Source of the DNA: Linyphia triangularis
Taxonomy: Eukaryota; Arthropoda; Arachnida; Araneae; Linyphiidae
Assembly (NCBI GenBank): GCA_963978545.1
Contig: OZ021722.1
Coordinates: forward strand, 9,081,401 to 9,145,400
Direction: 5' to 3'
DNA: 64,000 nucleotides
Below the pieces are notes generated by a model. That model was not told where the DNA came from, made no database searches, and saw only the letters and a program-made list of their open reading frames with translations. A program made the translations under genes and the position numbers. Shown one piece after another: positions 48,780-59,209 of the stretch. Within the stretch, counting starts at the first letter, position 1. Every line of letters begins with the position of its first letter.

Positions 48780-50680
48780 TAATTAATTTTAATAATTAAT
48801 TATTTTTATTTGTAAATTTTAATAATTGAATTAACTGCATCTACTTTTCTTAAAAGCTCTTATCACTCCTACCAAATTATAAGCCTAAATAGCCAGGGAA
48901 AGGGGGAGCGGGGAGTGATTGGGATTTGATTGCATTGTGCTTTTTACTAAAACATTAAGGAAGACAACTATTTATATTGAAAAATAATTGAAAACTAAAT
49001 AAACACTTCTGTACCGTACCGACCCATTTTTTAGACACTGACCGGCCCGGTGATTTTACCAGACAACCCTATGCCTAGTAAGCCCTTGATATTTACTAGC
49101 CAAACGATTTCCCAATCTCCGGATCATTAAGACGATTCGGACAATCCTTATCGAATAAACCTTACCATTGGCATCAATAATAAATCCTTGTTTTAAAAGT
49201 TTTTTTTTTTTTTTGCACCACAAAAATAAATAAATAAATATTTAATAAAAGAATATACCCTTTCCATTTCATTCTGCTTTTTTAAAAATATAAATAACTC
49301 AAAGATCCTAGCTAACAGAGGCGTCCGACCGTGTTTCAACCTAATTGTGCGGGGGCGAGAGAAAGAGAAGGCATCATCAGAGAGAAGGGGACTCAGTGGT
49401 TGACTTTGAAGCTCTTCTTCTGGCAACGAGCCAAGGGAGGATTACCATTTTCACCGCATCACCAGGGGACAGAAATAGAGCCCTCTGGGGGGAGGGGGTG
49501 TTGGACGCACCTCTTAAACCGTACCGCGACCAGGATTGCCGATTAAGCCCTCCCAACAATGATTCTTGCTCTCTCTTTCTCGCTTTTACAACACGCGACC
49601 ATCCATTGTTCGCTAATGTTTTTTCTTGGTTTTGTGTCATGTCGTGGTTATATACAAGGTGGGGATACGACGTCTTTTTGAGCGTCGTGATGATGACTAA
49701 ATTAGAATATGGGGACTACTGTTGAGCGATTTAATGTCTTTATTTTGTAATTTTGTCATGTTTTGTATTATCCGGCTATTAAAGGGATTTGTAGTGGGTT
49801 TATTCTGGGAGGACGTAATGTAGAGATTAATTCAGTTAGGTGCTCCCTCTTTTTTTAAAAAATCTAAAATGTTATGCGGTTCTTTCTGAATGTATTTTCT
49901 TATACGTTGCTGATAAAAACATCTATGTTTATATGTCTTGATATGCTTGCAACATGCACTGGATGTTGGTGAATAATTTAAAAGTTTACAGAATTATATG
50001 ATATTATATATATGCATATATCTATATGACATTACGTAGGTTAAAGTAATTATGTGTTAGGGAGATTCAAAATGCGGGAGCAATAAATGTTAACTATAAT
50101 AAATATTTAAAAAAATTCCAGTTTAACATCAATTTTTTTATTGAATAGTTTTTCATGGTAGAACATATTAAGTAAACATTCAACGACAGAAAGTGTTCTG
50201 AAAAATTACTAATTAAAACTGTTTATTAACTGATCTGTAGGTTACACAATTTTGGAAATAGTTGTCCTGTAAGTAATTGTTTTGACATTTCCATAAATAA
50301 GTTTTGTTTATTATTTTACAGATGCCTTAATTGCTTTTAGCAAGAGATTAAGAATATATAAAATTGATAACACACTTATTTATCTGATATACAGAAAATA
50401 TTGGAGCAAATATAAAAATGAAACTGATATACAGTAAACTACCCTTTTTCTATTTAACCATAATTGTCTGTTTCAAGCAACAGTTAATGGGGTTATTGCC
50501 TAGCAATATTTTTAAGCATCATGATCAGGTTGAAATTTGTTTTCATAATAACAGCCTCTAGAAACATTTTATTGTAATTTAACAGCTTTCGAAACATTAA
50601 AGTTTATCACAGCTATTTTAAGCCGCATTCAATACTACCTTTGCCGATAGAGTCTTGCATTTTATCAGGCGGATTGACTT
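48780..50680. other. Intron with a GC-richer block at 49310-49720
   Basis: The block holds overlapping frames on three reading frames, the longest 126 codons (49345-49725, from a non-ATG start). There is no recognised domain and no splice site that extends Ih. Most likely non-coding or an old repeat. Confidence 0.35.
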
Positions 50681-50684
50681 TTAA

Positions 50685-51306
50685 CATGTTGAGTGCCACG
50701 TCAGCCATCGGGGACTGACAAAATAAACAATGATATAAAACTGGAAAAAAAATACATTGTTTTAAGTAAATACTGAAAATTTACTTGATATTTATTTATT
50801 ACATTATTATATTATTAACACGTTGAGCCATTGGTGCCTGACACTGAACTTTCCTCTTAGGCCGCGTCAACCACCGGTGGCTGACAATACGCTGTTGCTT
50901 TTCCCACACCTATAATTTGACTTAGTGCCTTTCTTAGTATTTTTTAAAGTGAAGGAAGTCTTAGTTTTTGAAGTACTATTGATATTACAATTGATAAAAA
51001 TATGATTAAATATACTGTGTCCAAAATGCCCTCGTAAAAAATTGCATACCTAAGAATTTTAAATTCGAGGTCTGGCAACGCTGCGTAGACGTGTAGAATG
51101 AATGTCAATAAGCATTTCATTCTAAACGTAAATATCTTCTACTGCGATTAGAAACAATGGTCCTAATATAGTGACACAGCTGTATCGAGTAAATTTCAAT
51201 CTGTTAGTAGTACGCTTCGGATTGCTATACTGCAATACCAACGCTTCTAAGCAACGCGCATGGCCTGAAGGGAAATTCCTTAAGAAATCGCGTGGCGCTC
51301 AACGTG
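50685..51306. mobile_element. TTAA-flanked MITE, possibly nested or duplicated
   Basis: 622 bp between TTAA (50681) and TTAA (51307). Tips are CATGTTGAGTGCCACGTC and, inverted, CACGTTGAGCGCCACGCG. A second left-type tip, TTAACACGTTGAGCC, lies inside at 50815, so there may be two overlapping elements. Confidence 0.7.
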
Positions 51307-51555
51307 TTAAGCAATTTTATTGCAAAAATCGTAAGCCAATATTTATAAAGAAAACTATATGTAAATATTTATAGATGACAGTTGTCAGGGGCATATTGGG
51401 ACATAAAATCGACCCGGAGATTTTAGATTTATGCCGGCCCAAAATTTTCAATAAAATCGCAACTCAAATTTTAATAATCGTTGTAATATTTCTAATAATT
51501 AATTAAATAATCAATTTCAATAATTAAATAGTTTTAATAACTACTATATTTATTA

Positions 51556-51733
51556 GCCGACCAAACGGTATAGTGGTTAGCGTGCTGGCTCCTAGACCGC
51601 GAGGTTGCGGGTTCCGAGTCCCGTGTTGGCATGGGTGTTTGTAAATGTATGTTGGATTGTTAAATGACGAAATGTTTCGGCGCATTATAGCCCTCGTGTT
51701 GCTGACGGCGCCAGATAATCTGAATACAACCAA
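51556..51733 (+). mobile_element. tRNA-derived SINE, family A
   Basis: 178 bp flanked by a perfect 14-bp duplication TACTATATTTATTA (51542-51555, 51734-51747). Nearly identical to the copy at 22694, including the extra base in the B box, so the two probably share a recent source. Confidence 0.95.
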
Positions 51734-52039
51734 TACTATATTTATTATTTAATTATTTATAGATAATAATTTCAATAGTTAAGTAGTTCTATTTATTCGA
51801 GTAATTAAATAATCAATTTCAATAATTAAAGTTTTAATAACTATTATATTTATTATTTAAATATTTATATTTAATAATTTCAGTAGTTAAGTAGTTTAAT
51901 TAATTCGAGTAATTTAATTGTTATAATTCTGGTGGGAGTGATTGAGATTTGAATGCATTAAATTTAATAAAAAAAAAAAATAATAATAAAAAAAAAAAAA
52001 AAAAAAAAAGCATGTTAAGCAAGGCAACTACTTATTTTG

Positions 52040-52175
52040 GTTGCTTGGTTTGTACGCTTAACGACACCTCTTTTTATTCTCAAAGACGGTTAATCAGGGC
52101 GTGACCCGTAGCTTGGCGTGGATTCCGAACCACAACTAATATCTATCCCTAACCGGGAATTCGAACCCGTTACAT
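52040..52175 (-). mobile_element. tRNA-derived SINE, family B
   Basis: On the minus strand: B box GGTTCGAATTCC, then GTGGTTCGGAATCCACGCC and CCTGATTAACC, aligning with the copy at 43366. The 5' end is unclear because of poly(A)-rich flanks. Confidence 0.7.
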
Positions 52176-52180
52176 CTACT

Positions 52181-53218
52181 TATATTGAAAAAAAAAAAAG
52201 AAGAAAAAAAAAAAAAACATTCCTTACCAAACCAGCTTGTAAAGTACGCAAAAAAAAAAAAAAAATCTGAACGATGGCTATATCTTCGGTTCTAATTATC
52301 GTAGAATTTTGTAGTTTGCACCAAAATGTTTTGTTTAAATTTTCTATATATCTGATGCAAAAGGTTTTTCTTAGGAGGCTATATATTAAGTAAATTTAAC
52401 TCTATTTTTAAAAATTTCAATACGAACCCCTATTTTTTATGTTTTCAATCGATTTAAAATACTTCGTTTACCCTAAATACCAAATTTCAGTTCAGTATGT
52501 TGAGAAACACGTCACTTGCAAGTGAAAATGTTTTGGCCGATCTTGAGGGCAAATTTCTTTACAGCGTGGAAGAATCGAACGTTTTGCATGCTTTAAAATG
52601 TAATCTATTACACGGTCCATTAAATTGAGCTCCTTTTCATTTTTGCTAAAATACTGAGAAGAAAATTCAAAATGGAATGAAAAAAAAAATCTGGAGTTGT
52701 TTTTGACCATGGTAATTTTAATGGAAACAATAATCTATATGCATATGTTTCCATTTAAAATTTTTTAAAACTTGTTTTATTAATTAATAATTAATTATTA
52801 AAAAAGTGTTTAATACAAAAGTTGCATGTTATTTATGCTTGGTCTTAAACAAACCAACGTTCGAAACAAAAATTGCTAAAATATATTAACTATTAAAGAA
52901 TTTATGGCTAAAAAAACAAATTTTCTTTTTAACATTAATTTGTCATTTTTTTGACATCATTTAAATTACTAACCAATCATTGGAAAATTATTTAATTTGG
53001 TATTTAGACGTTTTTTTTGGATTCTAAATTTAAATATGGTATAATATTATGGGGTTGCTATTGACCTTTTTAAAGTTTGGTTTGCTTTTAATACATAGAT
53101 GACCCCTCATGATAAAATAAAAAAAAAATTATATACAATTTTAGATTTTCCACATTTCACAACTGTACTTGACTTTTGTTTTTTCAGTAATTAGAATACA
53201 AGATATAACCGGCGTTCG

Positions 53219-53250
<32 letters not shown>

Positions 53251-53880
53251 TTCTGTACTGTACTGACTTGACTTTTTTTGTACAACAATTGAAGTTCAAT
53301 CATTATAGAAACATTTGCATTAAATTCTTTTTAATAACTGTAAAAGGATAATTTTCCGCAAGATTTAACGGGGGCTGTATCAGACATTTAAAAGGAAAAC
53401 AAAGCTTCAAAAAAAGCTCTTCTTCAAGCGAACTCGGACTTCAACCATCTATTCTACCTGTTAGCTCGAGACATAAATAGAAGTGTTTTCCTAGTAACCA
53501 CTTGGCAATTCCGAGCATCCCCAGGACGCTTAACACTCACTTCATTCCTTTAATTCTCACTTTATTATTTATAGTACGAACACTTACTGAACTGTTCGAT
53601 TTGCCACCGAAATAAACCAGGTCTTAACGAGGTTGGTTTGTTCGTGAGGCGAAAGTGTAATGACTTACTATAAATAGAGGTTGCCATTCAATCTTTAAGG
53701 TGCCTGTTAGTAATCGCTTAGGAAAGAACTTCATCAATCTTTACGCTTGTGGATTGCCTTCAAAACATTGTGGTGTGGTAACGAAATATCAATCATTTTA
53801 GACATTTATTGCATGCTCATTCAAGTTGAATATTTTTAGAACTTTTTTATTTATTCATTGGATTAGGCTTATAGATAATA
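52181..53880. other. Intron, nothing recognised
   Basis: AT-rich with poly(A) and poly(T) runs (52190-52265, 53219-53247). Nothing else supported. Confidence 0.5.
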
Positions 53881-54440
53881 TAGCCCATAAAAGTTTTTAA
53901 TATAAATCCTGTATATGCATTGCCAATTTTTATATTCATTAGCAAAGCGACGTTTCTGTTGCCAGTGTGCGCTTGGTGTTGGCATCTAATTTTAAATATT
54001 AAAAACATCCATATCAGAAAAATATGCAGTAAACTACTTTTCAAAATTTATCAATTAAAAATGAATGTGAATTTATGCACTCACATCCAAATATTTTTTT
54101 ATCTATTCTGATTAAAACAATTTTATTATTCATTTATTAAAAAAAAAATTGGCACCCGGAAAGAATTTCTTCAATGGTCGGTTAAATGATATTTCAGCGC
54201 GATTGGATGACGGCAAGTTGGTTTAATCGTATTCTGTAAAAGCAACCTTTTAATGACAGTTACAGTAGCTTAAATTTTATAGAATGCATTGTCATCGACA
54301 TTGAATCTATCTCCCAAATTTCAGCCAGGTTGGATGGCTGCAAGGGGATAAATTAAGCCTCCACAAATTTTCCCGCCATCAACTTACCCAGCCACCCCCA
54401 CGCATACACACAAAATCGAAATTAATATAAGGGATTTAAA
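53881..54440 (+). repeat. Interspersed family F1, full-length reference copy
   Basis: About 560 bp from TAGCCCATAAAAGTTTTTAA to TAAGGGATTTAAA. Used here to define the family. No frame is conserved between copies. Confidence 0.87.
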
Positions 54441-55080
54441 AACAATATAGCTTTTTGTAAAGAGACAATTCCTTTTAATAGAAATGTCGCCTAATATATC
54501 GACTCAATAGTTTCACTATTTTTTCAAAATACAAATGTAGCTTGGAATGCTAAGTGTTGAAAAATCAATGGAACAAGAGTTATCATCTCACAGATAAATT
54601 TTAAGCATTAACTTAAGAAATGACAATTAGTCTTATAAAATACAAATTATTATCTTCTACGTCGAAATCACAAAATCATTCCTTTACTATGAGACATCAA
54701 TAAACTTGAACATTCTTTGTATTTCAGGTTTAAGTGAGAAATGATGATTTGATCAAAGCCGACATGGCGTTTTTGGGGTGAAGAATAAGAAATTTTATTT
54801 TAATCTTTTTTATGACCACCTTTTTGAGAATTCATAAAAATGACGTATTATATGAATTTAAAATCCTAATACTGAGTCCCTTTGAACTAATATACATAGA
54901 ATAGGAAACATTATTTTTACAACAGAGTAATTGATAAGTGGAAAAATCTGCAGGACCCCATCTTAAATTGTACCGGAGTCAACTGTTTTAAAAAAACAGC
55001 TGGATCTATGCTGGGGGATCGTTCAGGAAAGGTTAAATTGAATCAACCTTGATAAGCCTTGTGCCTGTAGTTGGTCGTCA
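54441..55080. other. Intron, nothing recognised
   Basis: AT-rich without frames or identified repeats. Confidence 0.5.
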
Positions 55081-55800
55081 TTAACACGCTTTTATTAGCT
55101 TCAGACATATGTTAGTATGTAACGGAATCTTTGAACTCGATTTTTGACCCCCTTCAAAACGTCGGATTAACTCGAAATTTGGCATACTTATTAAGGACCG
55201 ATGACAATTCAATATTTTAAACAGTTTGACCCGTTATCCTTACTAGGATAATCAGGATTAGCGATTTTTTGCTTTCCTGAGACCCGGAGTGTCTGCGTGA
55301 AGACCAATAAGGGAAACTTCCAGGCGCGCCGATCACTTATTTAAGTATAACTTTAAAGAAGTCTACAACCTCGATCGGAAGTGGCTTTTTAATTTTAGTT
55401 CACCATAAAAAAAATTACCGAAATTCCCTTTTTAACACGCTTTTATTAGTTTCACCTGTATGTTCAAACTTTGCACCTTGTCAAAGACCCGATGACAATA
55501 CAATAATTCTATAAGTTTGTCGTTTTATCACAAGGGTTAGCTCGTGTTGCCTTTGCGCCGTTAAATTCCAACCAACCAACCTTCTCCGGAATCGAACCCT
55601 GGTGTGCCGTTACCCATTACAATCCCAGTAATCACAGAACCTATTATCGACAATTGATAAGGCAGACATTTGAAAGATTTGTCGTGGGAATGACGGTTAT
55701 ACAAAGCGTGTTTTTTTTCGTCGCATTATCCTTACCAGGATCTTCAGGATTAGTGATTTTTCATATTCAGAGACAAGGTAGTGTTTTGTGCCTAGTAATA
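55081..55800 (+). repeat. Unidentified repeat with internal duplication
   Basis: ACACGCTTTTATTAG occurs at 55086 and 55436, and a TATCCTTAC.AGGAT..TCAGGATTAG block at 55233 and 55727. Possibly two joined copies of one retroposon tail, split by the SINE pieces at 55535. No protein frame recognised. Confidence 0.4.
55535..55650. mobile_element. SINE tail and adjoining tRNA-like head
   Basis: The + strand has a SINE-tail-like GCTCGTGTTGCCTTTGCGCC ending in CCAACCAACCAACC, similar in layout to the family A tail. It is directly followed by a minus-strand tRNA-like B box (GGTTCGATTCCGG). It may be a chimera or two abutting fragments. Confidence 0.45.
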
Positions 55801-55909
55801 CGGCGTGTACTAAGGCATACACATGACTTAAATTTGAGACAAGCATATGACTATTGGCAAGAACAACTGGAGAGTTTTGTACACATAACTAAATTTTTTT
55901 TATAGTTTA

Positions 55910-56331
55910 CAGAAAAAATAATTAATAGTTTAAAAAACTAAAAAACATGCTTTAATAGAAAACCAAACTTAAAAGTAGATGATAATGAATAGTTTAAAAA
56001 AACTAAAAAACACTCTTTAATAGAAAAGTGAACTAAAAAGTAGAAAATAATTTTAAATAAGTTTGAAATAAGAATAGAGTGATTAACAAGAAATATTTAT
56101 TTTATCATAAAAAAGCGTGGGGTGCTTGATGTCAATTGTTGTATATATATTGGTAAAAGTAGAGCCATTATGAAAATATCTTAAAAAGCACCCCACGCTT
56201 TTTTACGATAAAATAAAAATTTCTTGTTAATCACTCTATTCTTATTTCAAACTTATTTAAAATTATTTTCTACTTTTTAGATCACTTTTCTGAGCGTGTT
56301 TTTTAGTTTTTTAAACTATTAATTATTTTTG
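55910..56331. repeat. Foldback element with about 145-bp inverted arms
   Basis: Arms 55985-56125 and 56188-56331 pair almost throughout (inner tips GCGTGGGGTGC / GCACCCCACGC; outer AATAGTTTAAAAAACTAAAA), around a 62-base loop. The left arm has an extra tandem copy of its outer part (55910-55984). Superfamily unknown. Confidence 0.85.
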
Positions 56332-56879
56332 TATTTGTCAGTAAATTAAAACCTATTAAAAACACCTTTTTTTTTTTTTTTTTTTTTCGAAGTACCGTGT
56401 ACAAAATAAAATTTAAGTGACTTTAATTAAAAAAACTTTGCGCTAAAAACTACTTTAATAAGCGAATTGTTATAGCTGTGAAAACAAAATTTCATTTTTC
56501 CCAAAACGTTGTAACATTTAATGGGGCAAGAAATGTTTCATTAGATGTAATCTGATAGTTTTTAGATTTTCGTTTTTTATTTTAGAACAATATGGTCCGT
56601 TACGTAAGACAAATATCGATTGTATATCGATTTATAAGATGATAGATCACATTTTCATCGAGTGTTCTTAAGGGATCTGAGGCGTATTCCCACACTCCAT
56701 CGGTTATTTTTTTCCATCAAGGGGTCAATAGTCTTGCCTATTAGTCATCTAATAAAATGTTAAAATAATAAACATACAACTAGGACAGAAATGGCCCACG
56801 ACACCCTTATTATTAAAATACTGTACTCGCTATCATTTGATCGCTTTTGTTTAGAAATCAGTTTTTGTTTCCTGTAGAA
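56332..56879. other. Intron between foldback element and Helitron tip
   Basis: Poly(T) run at 56366, otherwise nothing recognised. The last base before the Helitron tip is A, as expected for A|TC insertion. Confidence 0.5.
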
Positions 56880-57033
56880 TCTCTATATATTGTTGCACAA
56901 ATTGTCTGTATATATTGTAAATAGTGACGTATTATTTCAAAATTCTACTGTAATTTATTTTTATCTTATTTTATTTATTAATTAATAGCGATTATACAAG
57001 TTAGAAAAAGGTGGCAACACCTAAAGCATTCGA

Positions 57034-57089
57034 GAAGTTTCGAGATATTTCGTTTCCGATGAATTGGCTGGAAATTTCGAGAATGTTTC
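57034..57089 (+). promoter_or_regulatory. Two heat-shock-element clusters in the LTR promoter
   Basis: Inverted nGAAn pentamers in HSF-type spacing. The first is GAAgtTTCgaGATatTTC (57034-57051) with one degenerate unit. The second is GAAatTTCgaGAAtgTTT (57071-57088) with three perfect units and a partial fourth, ending about 10 bp upstream of the TATA box. This is the layout of heat-inducible promoters. The same clusters recur in the 3' LTR and, with different detail, in the diverged solo LTR at 32456-32914. Heat response is inferred from the motif. Confidence 0.65.
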
Positions 57090-57097
57090 ACGCGCTT

Positions 57098-57134
57098 GTA
57101 TATAAAAAGACTGGAGAACGGGAAAGTTTTCAGA
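57098..57134 (+). promoter_or_regulatory. LTR core promoter (TATA box and initiator)
   Basis: GTATATAAAAAG begins at 57098 and TTCAGATT lies about 31-33 bases further on, the spacing expected for a TATA/Inr promoter. This would set the U3/R boundary near 57132. Confidence 0.6.
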
Positions 57135-57358
57135 TTGACTTCGGAGTTCGTTGAAAGCTGATCGCTTTGTTTACCTATTGGAGTGAGCTTGTATAATCGC
57201 TGAATTCGAAGTTATTTTTGTTGAAGCTTGTGTTGAAGCTTGAGAGTAATTAAACTGTTGCCTGTGAATAAATTTTGTGAGTTTTCTGAAGAGAGAATAA
57301 ATATTTTTAAACCGTGAAAACTGTGCCATCATTGCCTCAGTGGAAAAATTCATAACAG

Positions 57359-57376
57359 TGGTGTCAGAAGTGGGGT
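57359..57376 (+). other. Primer-binding site, tRNA-Leu type
   Basis: TGGTGTCAGAAGTGGGG starts one base after the LTR. It is complementary to the 3' end of animal tRNA-Leu (acceptor stem TCTGAC, then ACCA), from memory of that tRNA. It primes minus-strand DNA synthesis. Confidence 0.75.
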
Positions 57377-57389
57377 CTCGTAATTTTGA

Positions 57390-58799
57390 ATGCCGACAAC
57401 TAGAGGAATGATGGAAGGCCAAATGAAGCAGTTGATGGAAATGATTGCTGGAATGAAGGCCCAACAAGAATCCACTGCCGCCGAAATAAAATCCGAAATG
57501 AAAGCCTGCCAAGAAACCACCGCAGCCGAAATGAAAGCCTGCCAAGAAACCACCGCAGCCGAAATGAAAGCCGAACTTTTCGCTACGATTGCCGCCGGAC
57601 AAGCCCGTCAAGAAACGACTAACGCCGAACTCGCCGCCGCAATTGCCGCCAGTCAAGAAGCGACATCATCAGACATTAAAGCTTTACAAGAAGCGACATC
57701 ATCAGATTTTAAAGCTTTGCAAAATGCAACGTCATCTGACATGAAAGCTTTGGCCGATAAGTGCGAGTCCACATCCGCAGCCGTAATCAAGATCAGGGAA
57801 GAAATGGAAACCGAGCTAGCGTCACTGGTAGAATCTACTATTATGGAGACAACATCATCGGTCCTGCAATCCGTGAAGGAAGACGTTCTCACTGCTGTAA
57901 GAGATGAAATGGAAGAAAAGGTTTCCACTATCAAAGAAGAGCAGGGAAAATTCATGGATGCTGTAGAAGAAAGGCTACGGAAAATAGAAACTCGCGAAGC
58001 TGTGACCATTGCAACGCCTAATTGGGATAACGTTTCCACTCCCTTTATTGCGCCACGTTCCAGCATCAAAGTGGCCACTTTTGATGGGCGGTCGTCTTGG
58101 CGCGTTTATCAAACGCAATTTGAAATGATTGCTTCTGCGAATGGCTGGGACGATACTTCGAAAGCATTCCATCTCGCGGCATCTCTTCGAGGTGAAGCTG
58201 CTGACATTTTACAAACACTACCTGAAGAGAAGCGGGGAGAATTCGTGGCGCTGGCAAGTGCGTTGGAATTAAGGTTTGGGGAACAACATCTAAAGGATTA
58301 TAACAGACTGCAACTGAAAGTGAGACAGCAGAAGGCCAATGAAACTCTTCAAGAATTGGCATCGGATATAGAAAGACTGTCGCTCCTCGCTTTCCCAGAC
58401 TGTCCCTCGGACGTACGAGATAACCTGTCTCTTCAGTATTTCGTGGATGCCATCAAAGATCCCGACATACAGCAAGCTACCAGGATGTCAGACAGCAAAG
58501 ATCTAAAGTCCACCCTCGTCTATGCCATGAGAGTAGAAGCTGCACAGCAAGCTTCTAGAAAAGATCGGCGTTTCGTACGTGGAACATTGGCAGACGATTC
58601 CTCTGAACTTTTCACGAAGAAGTTTCAAGAACTGGAAAACAAGATGGAGCGAATTATGAAAAATATTCCTGGTTCGAAGGATCGAAAAACCAGAGTGGTT
58701 TGTTGGCTCTGCAACCGGGAAGGACATTTCAGACGTGATTGCCCTGAATTGGACAGGAGAGGGGACAGACCCTCGTCCGAGCCTCAGCAGTTAAACTAA
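57390..58799 (+). CDS. gag: Gag polyprotein of the Ty3/Gypsy element
   Basis: 469-residue structural protein that packages element RNA into virus-like particles. The ATG lies only 32 bases after the 5' LTR. Residues 1 to about 200 are Ala/Glu/Met-rich, predicted helical or coiled coil. They contain short tandem duplications: MKACQETTAAE twice, and a 12-residue ALQEATSSD-type unit about three times. The middle (about residues 215-400) looks like a Ty3 capsid region, with SSWRVYQTQFE and a leucine-rich helical part. The C-terminus has one zinc knuckle, CWLCNREGHFRRDC (C-X2-C-X4-H-X4-C, residues 438-451), for nucleic-acid binding. The TAA stop is immediately preceded by GTTAAAC, a possible -1 frameshift site into pol. 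The frame is undamaged. Confidence 0.95.
   Translation: MPTTRGMMEGQMKQLMEMIAGMKAQQESTAAEIKSEMKACQETTAAEMKACQETTAAEMKAELFATIAAGQARQETTNAELAAAIAASQEATSSDIKALQEATSSDFKALQNATSSDMKALADKCESTSAAVIKIREEMETELASLVESTIMETTSSVLQSVKEDVLTAVRDEMEEKVSTIKEEQGKFMDAVEERLRKIETREAVTIATPNWDNVSTPFIAPRSSIKVATFDGRSSWRVYQTQFEMIASANGWDDTSKAFHLAASLRGEAADILQTLPEEKRGEFVALASALELRFGEQHLKDYNRLQLKVRQQKANETLQELASDIERLSLLAFPDCPSDVRDNLSLQYFVDAIKDPDIQQATRMSDSKDLKSTLVYAMRVEAAQQASRKDRRFVRGTLADDSSELFTKKFQELENKMERIMKNIPGSKDRKTRVVCWLCNREGHFRRDCPELDRRGDRPSSEPQQLN
58790..58796 (+). promoter_or_regulatory. Candidate -1 ribosomal frameshift site gag/pol
   Basis: G TTA AAC in the gag frame fits the X-XXY-YYZ type only loosely (first base G), but the same heptamer is the known slip site of arteriviruses. 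It directly precedes the gag TAA (58797). A -1 shift enters the pol frame, which is open from 58748. A small GC hairpin (GGCG-GAGGT-CGCC, near 58818-58830) follows about 20 bases on. The function is inferred. Confidence 0.55.
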
Positions 58800-59209
58800 A
58801 GAGCGGCTATCTCGTGAGGCGGAGGTCGCCGTGTAGAGCAGGTGGTGCCCAACTCAGCCTCTATCACATCTCATCCCTTCAAGGAGGAAACCATGGTTTA
58901 TTCGTGGAGGGCAAGATCAATGGAACTCCCTGTCGTCTAATAGTTGACTCAGGGGCAAATGTAACCATCTTACGGACGGATGTAGCCCGGCGCCTGGACA
59001 GCCAACCTCTTTACACGGCGCCTTCAGTTTCACTACAGACTGTGACTGGTGACAAAATTTCTGTGCATGGGAAATTAAATGTCAACATCTCTTTTGGATT
59101 TCACACCTACGCTCACACCGTTTACGTCGCTGAAATTATTGACCCATGTATTCTTGGATTGGACTTTTTAAAGAGAAATGGAATTACTTTGAATTTCGAG
59201 AAAGGCTAG
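58790..59209 (+). CDS. pol: Pol N-terminal part: aspartic protease, ending at in-frame TAG
   Basis: Continues from gag by a -1 shift and codes for a retropepsin-type aspartic protease that would process Gag and Gag-Pol. The catalytic motif DSGAN lies at 58946, and the downstream flap and ILGLDFL motif near the C-terminus are both present, so the domain looks complete. The frame ends with TAG at 59207-59209, yet the next codon (CTT) continues in the same frame straight into the RT part. The TAG is therefore either a recent nonsense mutation or a readthrough codon. There is no ATG near the start, which supports expression only as a fusion with Gag. Confidence 0.9.
   Translation, partial: VKLKSGYLVRRRSPCRAGGAQLSLYHISSLQGGNHGLFVEGKINGTPCRLIVDSGANVTILRTDVARRLDSQPLYTAPSVSLQTVTGDKISVHGKLNVNISFGFHTYAHTVYVAEIIDPCILGLDFLKRNGITLNFEKG

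Larger units (their letters stand above)
56891..57357 (+). repeat. 5' LTR of the Ty3/Gypsy element
   Basis: 467 bp, TG...CA ended. It contains, in order, AT-rich U3, two heat-shock-element-like clusters (57034-57051, 57071-57088), TATATAAAAAG at about 57099, a TTCAGATT initiator about 30 bases on, and AATAAA at 57296. It matches the 3' LTR except CGTTG versus CATTG near 57146 and lack of a 5-bp TCAAA near its start. The preceding 11 bases (56880-56890) are the broken-off 5' tip of a Helitron. Confidence 0.97.

Noticed and set aside
49345..49725. 126-codon + frame in a GC-richer block, considered as a further Ih exon
   Set aside because: No similarity to HCN S1-S6 or cyclic-nucleotide domain, non-ATG start, and no splice pair in phase 2 that continues from exon 3.
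55654..55905. 83-codon frame beside the SINE pieces
   Set aside because: Built partly from the duplicated repeat block; no domain recognised.
57171..58727. Minus-strand frames within gag
   Set aside because: Antisense shadows of the gag frame and LTR.
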